From NCBI GenBank assembly GCA_964383325.1, contig CAYLGY010000082.1:1-11401 (forward strand): a DNA stretch of 11,401 nt, in the 5' to 3' direction. Below, one piece after another: positions 6,913 through 11,401 of the stretch (position 1 is its first letter; each line of letters opens with the position of its first letter). The notes under the pieces are model-generated. The model worked only from the letters and a program-made list of their open reading frames with translations, searched no databases and was not told where the DNA came from. Made by a program: the position numbers and the translations under genes. This stretch comes from CAYLGY01 sp964383325. GTDB taxonomy: Bacteria; Pseudomonadota; Alphaproteobacteria; Rhizobiales; Rhizobiaceae.

Positions 6913-7525
6913 CCGCGAAGGCAGAGAAGACGCCGGCGAAGATCCAGTCGATGATTCGCGTCGCTTTCGGACTGCGGCGCATCAATTCGGTGAACCGGCT
7001 GGCGGCGAGGATCATCGGCGTGGTGACGAGAATCGAGATTCCGACGAGGAAAAGGCCGAGGAAGAACAGCTTGCCGGGGGCGTGCGGGTCGCTCGCCGAG
7101 ACGAATTGCGGCAGGAATGTCATGAAGAACAGCACCACTTTCGGATTGAGCAGGTCGATGCCGACGCCGATCATCCAGTTGCGCATCAAGGGGCGCGGCG
7201 GCCGTCGCGCGATTTCCGGCGAAAAGGCGGAACCGGTGCGGATGGCCTGAAAGGCCAGCCAGGCCAGGTACAGCGCCCCCGCCAGTTTCAGGACCATGAA
7301 GGCCTTCGGCGAGGCGACGATCAGGGCCGAGAGGCCCACCGCGACCAGCGTCGTATGCACGACGAGGCCGGTCATGGCCCCGAACATGCAGGCAAATCCC
7401 GATGCCGTGCCCTCGGAGAGGGTCCGGCCGACGAAGAGGGTCATGTCCGGCCCGGGCGTGATGGCCAGCACGATGGCCGCCACGGCAAATTGCGCCAGCA
7501 GGGAGAATTCGGGAATGAAATGCAT
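6884..7525 (-). CDS. LysE/RhtB family amino-acid exporter
   Basis: A 213-residue inner-membrane transporter of the LysE superfamily, which exports amino acids or related metabolites. Hallmarks are the N-terminal ITPGPDMTLFVGRTLSEG (22-39), GLVVHTTLVAVGL (53-65) and the mid-protein LLNPKVVLFFMTFLPQFV (125-142). Six hydrophobic segments can be traced, at about 8-28, 44-66, 76-96, 125-142, 153-176 and 190-210. The ATG at 7525 is chosen because it gives the family length of about 205-215; an upstream in-frame ATG at 7603 would add a non-hydrophobic leader. It is divergent from argG. Substrate cannot be read from the sequence; arginine or lysine export would fit the neighbour but is only a guess. 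Confidence 0.9.
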   Translation of the reverse strand: MHFIPEFSLLAQFAVAAIVLAITPGPDMTLFVGRTLSEGTASGFACMFGAMTGLVVHTTLVAVGLSALIVASPKAFMVLKLAGALYLAWLAFQAIRTGSAFSPEIARRPPRPLMRNWMIGVGIDLLNPKVVLFFMTFLPQFVSASDPHAPGKLFFLGLFLVGISILVTTPMILAASRFTELMRRSPKATRIIDWIFAGVFSAFAVRILMAETK

Positions 7526-7529
7526 GCGG

Positions 7530-7568
7530 TTTTCCGGTGCCGGATGATTGACGCCCCTTACCGGAAAA
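7530..7568. repeat. 8-bp inverted repeat in the divergent lysE/argG region
   Basis: TTTTCCGG (7530-7537) and its exact complement CCGGAAAA (7561-7568) are separated by 23 bases. The left arm lies directly before the exporter start and overlaps its likely ribosome-binding site. TTGACG (7549-7554) lies between the arms. The arms are about three helical turns apart, as expected for a dimeric regulator binding one face or for a looped operator. No regulator is identified. Confidence 0.55.
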
Positions 7569-7663
7569 GCAGCGGCGGGAAAAGACGGAATCCGCCATGC
7601 CACTTTCCTTCCGCAGCCCTATGTTCTATGAGGCCGGAAAATCCCAGCAAGCGGAGCCGGATC

Positions 7664-8887
7664 GTGGAAAAGTTCAAGGACGTGAAGAAAGTCGTGCTGG
7701 CCTATTCGGGCGGGCTCGACACGTCGATCATTCTCAAATGGCTGCAGACGGAGCTCGGCGCGGAAGTCGTCACCTTCACGGCCGATCTTGGACAGGGCGA
7801 GGAGCTCGAGCCGGCGCGGGCGAAGGCGGAGATGCTCGGCATCCGCGAGATCTATGTCGAGGACCTGCGGGAGGAATTCGTCCGCGACTTCGTCTTTCCG
7901 ATGTTCCGGGCCAATACGGTCTATGAGGGCACCTATCTGCTGGGCACGTCGATTGCCCGGCCGCTGATCTCCAAGCGGCTGGTCGAGATCGCGAAGGAGA
8001 CCGGCGCCGATGCCATCGCCCATGGCGCGACGGGCAAGGGCAACGACCAGGTCCGCTTCGAGCTTTCGGCCTATGCGCTCAACCCTGACATCAAGGTGAT
8101 CGCGCCATGGCGGGACTGGCAGTTCAAGTCGCGGACCGACCTGATCGATTTCGCCCGCGAGCACCAGATCCCGGTGCCGAAGGACAAGCATGGCGAGGCG
8201 CCGTTCTCGGTCGATGCCAATCTGCTGCACTCGTCCTCCGAGGGCAAGGTGCTGGAGGATCCATGGTCCGAAGCGCCGGAATATGTCTACCAGCGCACCA
8301 TTTCACCGATGGACGCGCCGGATCGGGTGACCGAGATCGAGATTTCCTTCCGGCGCGGTGACGCGGTCGCCCTGGACGGGCAGGAAATGTCGCCGGCGAC
8401 GCTGCTTGCCGCGCTGAACGATCTTGCCCGCGACAATGGCATCGGCCGGATCGACCTGGTGGAGAACCGCTTTGTCGGCATGAAGTCGCGCGGCGTCTAC
8501 GAGACGCCGGGTGGCACGATTCTACTCACCGCGCATCGGGCGATCGAATCGATCACGCTCGACCGGGGGGCGGCGCATCTGAAGGACGAACTCATGCCGC
8601 GCTATGCCGAGCTGATCTATAACGGCTTCTGGTTTTCGCCGGAGCGGGAGATGCTGCAGGCGGCGATCGACCATAGCCAGAAGGATGTCGAGGGCACGGT
8701 TCGCCTCAAGCTCTACAAGGGCAATGTGCTGGTCTGCGGCCGCCGTTCGCCGAAATCGCTCTATTCGGACGAGCTGGTGACCTTCGAGGACGATCGCGGA
8801 GCGTATGACCAGAAGGATGCCGAAGGGTTCATCCGGCTGAATGCGCTGCGGCTGCGCACGCTGGCGGCACGCACCCGGCGCGGCTAG
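7664..8887 (+). CDS. argG: Argininosuccinate synthase
   Basis: A 407-residue ArgG. It joins citrulline and aspartate with ATP to make argininosuccinate, the penultimate step of arginine synthesis, as a cytoplasmic homotetramer. The ATP pyrophosphatase P-loop is AYSGGLDTS (13-21). TSIARPLISK (95-104), GATGKGNDQVRFE (121-133), DANLLHSSSEG (184-194) and GMKSRGVYETPGG (272-284) are signature stretches. The start is GTG at 7664: GGAG at 7653-7656 sits seven bases upstream, and VEKFKDVKKVV aligns with the usual N-terminus. An in-frame ATG at 7628 would add twelve atypical residues. The frame also happens to be open for over 1 kb upstream, antisense to the exporter, and that stretch is not coding. 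Length and motifs are complete. Confidence 0.97.
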   Translation: MEKFKDVKKVVLAYSGGLDTSIILKWLQTELGAEVVTFTADLGQGEELEPARAKAEMLGIREIYVEDLREEFVRDFVFPMFRANTVYEGTYLLGTSIARPLISKRLVEIAKETGADAIAHGATGKGNDQVRFELSAYALNPDIKVIAPWRDWQFKSRTDLIDFAREHQIPVPKDKHGEAPFSVDANLLHSSSEGKVLEDPWSEAPEYVYQRTISPMDAPDRVTEIEISFRRGDAVALDGQEMSPATLLAALNDLARDNGIGRIDLVENRFVGMKSRGVYETPGGTILLTAHRAIESITLDRGAAHLKDELMPRYAELIYNGFWFSPEREMLQAAIDHSQKDVEGTVRLKLYKGNVLVCGRRSPKSLYSDELVTFEDDRGAYDQKDAEGFIRLNALRLRTLAARTRRG

Positions 8888-8893
8888 GAGGAT

Positions 8894-8956
8894 CCGGGGA
8901 GCTGCGGGAAGCGCCGCCCCGGGCTACCCGTGGGCGGGCGCCAACTCCCGAGGAGT
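8894..8956. terminator. Hairpins between convergent argG and transglycosylase genes
   Basis: CCGGGG (8894-8899) pairs with CCCCGG (8917-8922), with an inner GCG/CGC pairing. A second hairpin, ACTCC-CGA-GGAGT (8944-8956), lies directly after the minus-strand stop. Neither has a T-tract, so intrinsic termination is uncertain; they may instead stabilise 3' ends. Confidence 0.35.
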
Positions 8957-9769
8957 CTACTGATCGATCTGCGCGCCGATGATCGCAATGGCCTGCTGAT
9001 AGACGCTGGCGGCGTTCCAGCCTTGCAGGGCGCGGAAATTGGGCTGGCCCGGCTGATAGCCCGCGCCGGGCTGCCAGCCATGGGCGCGCAGGAAATTGGC
9101 GGTGGAGGCCATGGCGTCCGGGATGGATCCGACCAGGTCGACCCGGCCATTGCCGTCGGCATCGACGCCATAGCGCAGGACGTTGGCGGGCAGGAACTGC
9201 GTCTGGCCGATTTCGCCATGCATGGCGCCGCGGGCATTGGCCGGCAGCCAGCCCCGGTCGATCAGTTGCAGCGCACCGTAGAGCTGTTCGCGGAAGAATT
9301 CGCTGCGCCGGCAATCATAGGCGAGCGTCGCCACCGCCGAGAGCGTATGCTCATTGCCGAGGAATCCGCCGAAGCCCGTCTCCATGCCCCAGATGGCGAG
9401 TAGCGGGCCGGCCGGCACGCCATACTGCCTTTCGAGATTCGCAAAGAGCCGGGCATGCTTCTGCTTCAAGCCTCGCCCGCGCTTCGCGATCGTCGCCGCG
9501 CCCCGGACCTGCATGAACTTGTCGAGCGAATAGCGGAAGCTCTTCTGGTTGCGGTCGGCATTGATGGTCTTCTGGGCGTAGCGCGTGCCGTCGAGGGCCG
9601 CCAGTCCGCGCTTGCCGATACCATTGGCCGCGGCCTCCGCCTTGAACTGCGCCAGCCAGCCCGGATAGCCGGCGGAATTGTTGCCGCATTGCGCGGCCAT
9701 TGCCACTTGTACGAGAAAAAGCGATACTGCGCCTGCTGTCATGCACTTCAGGAAGGATTTCAGATACAT
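8957..9769 (-). CDS. Lytic murein transglycosylase, MltB/SLT_2 family
   Basis: A 270-residue periplasmic enzyme expected to cleave the MurNAc-GlcNAc bond of peptidoglycan with 1,6-anhydro product. The signal peptide is MYLKSFLKCMTAGAVSLFLV followed by QVAMA, with cleavage near residue 25. There is no clear lipobox, so it is probably soluble, unlike E. coli MltB. The catalytic Glu is Glu130 in IWGMETGFGGFLGN. GEIGQTQFLP (185-194) is the second family motif, and DADGNGRVDL (203-212) is an EF-hand-like loop. The ATG at 9769 is chosen over an in-frame ATG at 9907 because GGGAG lies six bases upstream and the signal peptide begins there. It lacks a C-terminal peptidoglycan-binding domain. It is convergent with argG and divergent from the ybaN-like gene. 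Confidence 0.93.
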   Translation of the reverse strand: MYLKSFLKCMTAGAVSLFLVQVAMAAQCGNNSAGYPGWLAQFKAEAAANGIGKRGLAALDGTRYAQKTINADRNQKSFRYSLDKFMQVRGAATIAKRGRGLKQKHARLFANLERQYGVPAGPLLAIWGMETGFGGFLGNEHTLSAVATLAYDCRRSEFFREQLYGALQLIDRGWLPANARGAMHGEIGQTQFLPANVLRYGVDADGNGRVDLVGSIPDAMASTANFLRAHGWQPGAGYQPGQPNFRALQGWNAASVYQQAIAIIGAQIDQ

Positions 9770-9855
9770 GCCGCACTCCCAGGTGGATCGGTTCTTGCCC
9801 AGTATTGGAATTCTTTCTTTCGAACACACTAAGAAATGAATATCCATAGCCGGGT

Positions 9856-9911
9856 TGAACGCAATTCGCCTCCATCTGGAAGGCAGCTCACAAAAAGATG
9901 AACGCAATTCG
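9856..9911 (+). repeat. 13-bp direct repeat across the ybaN-like start
   Basis: TGAACGCAATTCG occurs at 9856-9868 and again at 9899-9911, 43 bases apart. The second copy forms codons 1-5 of the downstream gene (M-N-A-I-R). The first reads TTG-AAC-GCA-ATT-CGC, the same peptide from a TTG, but in a different frame from the gene. Confidence 0.8.
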
Positions 9912-10272
9912 TTTCTTCTGGGTCGCGTTCGGCCTCTGCTGCACCGGCCTCGGCATTGTCGGGATCGCGCTGCCCCTGCTCCCGACGACGCCCTTCCTCC
10001 TGCTGGCCGCCTTTGCCTTCGCCCGCAGTTCGCCCCGGCTCAATCGCTGGCTGCTGGACCATCGCAGGTTCGGCCCGATGATCGGCAATTGGCGACAGCA
10101 CGGCGCAATTTCGCGCGGGGCGAAGATCCTCGCCGTCTGCGCCATGGTCGCCACCCTCGGCCTGACCTGGCTTGGCGGTTTCGGCGCAACGATCCTGCTC
10201 CTCCAGACCCTCGTTCTCAGCTGCGTCGCGGCGTTCATCCTCAGCCGGCCGGAAGGTCCGGCCCGGTCGTGA
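9898..10272 (+). CDS. YbaN/DUF454 family inner-membrane protein
   Basis: A 124-residue protein of the DUF454 (YbaN, PF04304) family. The signature is GIALPLLPTTPFLLLAAFAFAR (22-43), followed by SSPRLNRWLLDHRRFGPMIGNW (44-65). Hydrophobic helices lie at about 6-27, 28-43, 75-92 and 94-115, with the conserved basic loop between the second and third. The ATG at 9898 follows AAAAAG directly; GGAAGG at 9878-9883 is rather far for a ribosome-binding site, so initiation may be weak. The molecular function of the family is not established. The ffh -35 element begins two bases after the stop. Confidence 0.88.
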   Translation: MNAIRFFWVAFGLCCTGLGIVGIALPLLPTTPFLLLAAFAFARSSPRLNRWLLDHRRFGPMIGNWRQHGAISRGAKILAVCAMVATLGLTWLGGFGATILLLQTLVLSCVAAFILSRPEGPARS

Positions 10273-10273
10273 C

Positions 10274-10302
10274 TTGACATTTTCCGCCGTCTCCTGTTTA
10301 CC
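10274..10302 (+). promoter_or_regulatory. Sigma70-type promoter for ffh
   Basis: TTGACA (10274-10279) is a perfect -35 element. It is followed after exactly 17 bases by TTTACC (10297-10302), a partial -10. It lies just after the ybaN-like stop and would give a leader of roughly 190 bases before ffh. The -35 and spacing are strong; the -10 is modest. Confidence 0.6.
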
Positions 10303-10376
10303 GCAGGGAATCTGCGACGAGTTTTCATCTCAGAGCGCCGACCGGGTTGTCATGAATGGGCAATCCCGGAGGTCCA

Positions 10377-10421
10377 CATCCGGCAGCGCGTTGCGCCCCC
10401 GGATGCGAAACCGCTTTGCGG
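10377..10421 (+). promoter_or_regulatory. Structured 5' leader of ffh: two hairpins
   Basis: CATCCGG (10377-10383) pairs with CCGGATG (10399-10405). Inside it, GCGC (10386-10389) pairs with GCGC (10393-10396) around a GTT loop, giving an extended stem. CCGC-TTT-GCGG (10411-10421) follows, then an AT-rich stretch ending in TTTT (10429-10432). It could be an attenuator, a protein-binding leader or a stabilising structure. It does not match a 4.5S/SRP RNA consensus by eye. Confidence 0.5.
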
Positions 10422-10500
10422 ATTTGAATTTTGCGGCTGCGATGCCGACTTGAAGGCCACAAGGTCCTGACCCTGGGCCCGAGAGGACAAGGAAAACGGT

Positions 10501-11401
10501 ATGTTTGAATCGCTTCAGGAGCGACTGGGTGGAATTCTGAACGGATTGACGGGCCGCGGCGCCCTCTCCGAGAAGGATGTGCAGGCCGCGCTGCGCGAGG
10601 TGCGCCGGGCGCTGATCGAAGCCGACGTCGCCCTTGAGGTCGTGCGCAGCTTCACGGACCGGGTCCGCGCCAAGGCGGTCGGCGCCGAGGTCCTGAAGAG
10701 TATCAAGCCCGGCCAGATGGTCGTGAAGATCGTGCATGACGAGCTGGTCGAGATGCTCGGCACGGAGGGCGTCGCGCTCGATCTGAACGCGCCGGCGCCG
10801 GTGGTGATCATGATGGTGGGCCTGCAGGGTTCCGGCAAGACCACCACCACGGCCAAGATTGCGCGCCGCCTCAGCCAGCGGGAGGGCCGCAAGGTGCTCA
10901 TGGCTTCGCTTGACACGCGCCGGCCCGCGGCCCAGGAGCAGTTGCGCCAGCTTGGCGAGCAGACCGGCATCGACACGCTGCCGGTCATTGCCGGCCAGCA
11001 GCCGGCGGATATCGCCCGCCGCGCCGTGCAGGCCGGCAGGCTCGGCGGCCACGATGTCGTCATCCTCGACACGGCCGGCCGAACCCATATTGACGAGCCG
11101 CTGATGCTGGAAATGGCGGAGATCCGGAAGAATTCCGATCCGCACGAAATCCTCCTGGTCGCCGATTCGCTCACCGGCCAGGACGCGGTCAATCTGGCGC
11201 GCAGCTTCGATGAGCGCGTCGGCCTCACCGGCATCGTGCTCACCCGCATGGATGGCGACGGGCGGGGAGGTGCGGCGCTGTCGATGCGTGCCGTGACCGG
11301 CAAGCCGATCAAGCTGATCGGTACCGGCGAGAAGATGGACGCGCTGGAAGAGTTTCATCCAAAGCGCGTCGCCGACCGGATCCTCGGCATGGGCGACATC
11401 G
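10501..11401 (+). CDS. ffh: Signal recognition particle GTPase Ffh, N-terminal part, cut by right edge
   Basis: Ffh is the SRP54 homologue. It binds 4.5S RNA and signal sequences and, with FtsY, delivers ribosomes to the Sec translocon. The 300 codons seen cover the N domain (1 to about 95, opening MFESLQERLGGILNGLTG) and the G domain. Motifs are G1 GLQGSGKT (107-114), DTRRPAA (138-144), G3 DTAGR (190-194), G4 TRMD (248-251) followed by GDGRGG, and the closing loop GTGEKMDALE (274-283). The RNA- and signal-binding Met-rich M domain lies beyond the edge; full length is usually 450-520. AAGGA at 10489-10493 sits seven bases before the ATG. The GDGRGG variant of the usual GDARGG fits alphaproteobacteria as I recall them. 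Confidence 0.97.
   Translation, partial: MFESLQERLGGILNGLTGRGALSEKDVQAALREVRRALIEADVALEVVRSFTDRVRAKAVGAEVLKSIKPGQMVVKIVHDELVEMLGTEGVALDLNAPAPVVIMMVGLQGSGKTTTTAKIARRLSQREGRKVLMASLDTRRPAAQEQLRQLGEQTGIDTLPVIAGQQPADIARRAVQAGRLGGHDVVILDTAGRTHIDEPLMLEMAEIRKNSDPHEILLVADSLTGQDAVNLARSFDERVGLTGIVLTRMDGDGRGGAALSMRAVTGKPIKLIGTGEKMDALEEFHPKRVADRILGMGDI

Noticed and set aside
6542..7663. Very long open frame leading in phase into argG (would give a 781-residue protein)
   Set aside because: It runs through the small membrane protein in another frame and antisense to a clear LysE-family gene, and its translation is low-complexity Arg/Gly/Asp-rich. ArgG has a good GTG start with a ribosome-binding site at 7664.
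10303..10500. Possible SRP 4.5S RNA gene (ffs) beside ffh
   Set aside because: The hairpins lack the conserved SRP domain IV loop and its asymmetric internal loop sequence. They are better treated as leader structure.
10330..11358. 342-residue open frame on the minus strand
   Set aside because: Antisense to ffh and its leader; the translation shows no recognisable domain.

Overview
The window reads as a GC-rich chromosomal segment of an alphaproteobacterium, most likely Hyphomicrobiales (Rhizobiales). The basis is the alphaproteobacterial form of the LexA box (GTTC-N7-GTTC), the imuA-imuB-dnaE2 mutagenesis cassette, an IalB-family exported protein beside rlmN and argG (a neighbourhood I recall from rhizobia and Brucella relatives), and an ArgG and Ffh that read like rhizobial proteins. 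This placement is by eye and from memory; no search was run. No rRNA, tRNA, CRISPR array, insertion sequence, integrase or phage gene was seen.

Left part (1-3540): a minus-strand SOS mutagenesis operon, imuA -> imuB -> dnaE2, under an SOS box at 3480-3494. dnaE2 runs off the left edge after its N-terminal 383 codons, just past the first catalytic aspartates. imuA and imuB overlap by 143 bases; imuB and dnaE2 overlap by 4 (ATGA).

Middle (3660-6912, plus strand): a small zincin-like metalloprotease overlapping a DUF1232/YkvA protein, a secreted IalB-family protein, the 23S rRNA/tRNA methyltransferase RlmN, and a small membrane protein coupled to rlmN by a TTGA overlap. That membrane protein meets, tail to tail with a 29-base overlap, a minus-strand LysE/RhtB amino-acid exporter (6884-7525).

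Right part (7526-11401): divergent from the exporter is argG (GTG start). It converges on a minus-strand MltB-type lytic transglycosylase, which is divergent from a YbaN/DUF454 membrane protein. ffh then begins behind its own promoter and a roughly 200-base leader with strong hairpins, and runs off the right edge.

Most of this is conserved housekeeping plus one SOS module. I do not see a previously undescribed multi-gene system. The points worth a second look are regulatory or architectural: an 11-bp-phased array of TTCC half-sites around the LexA box, the out-of-frame imuA tail inside imuB, a Pro-to-Thr change in the RlmN GMGEP motif, an 8-bp inverted repeat in the lysE/argG divergent region, a 13-bp direct repeat that duplicates the ybaN-like start, and the structured ffh leader. 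No gap longer than 300 bases lacks a gene.
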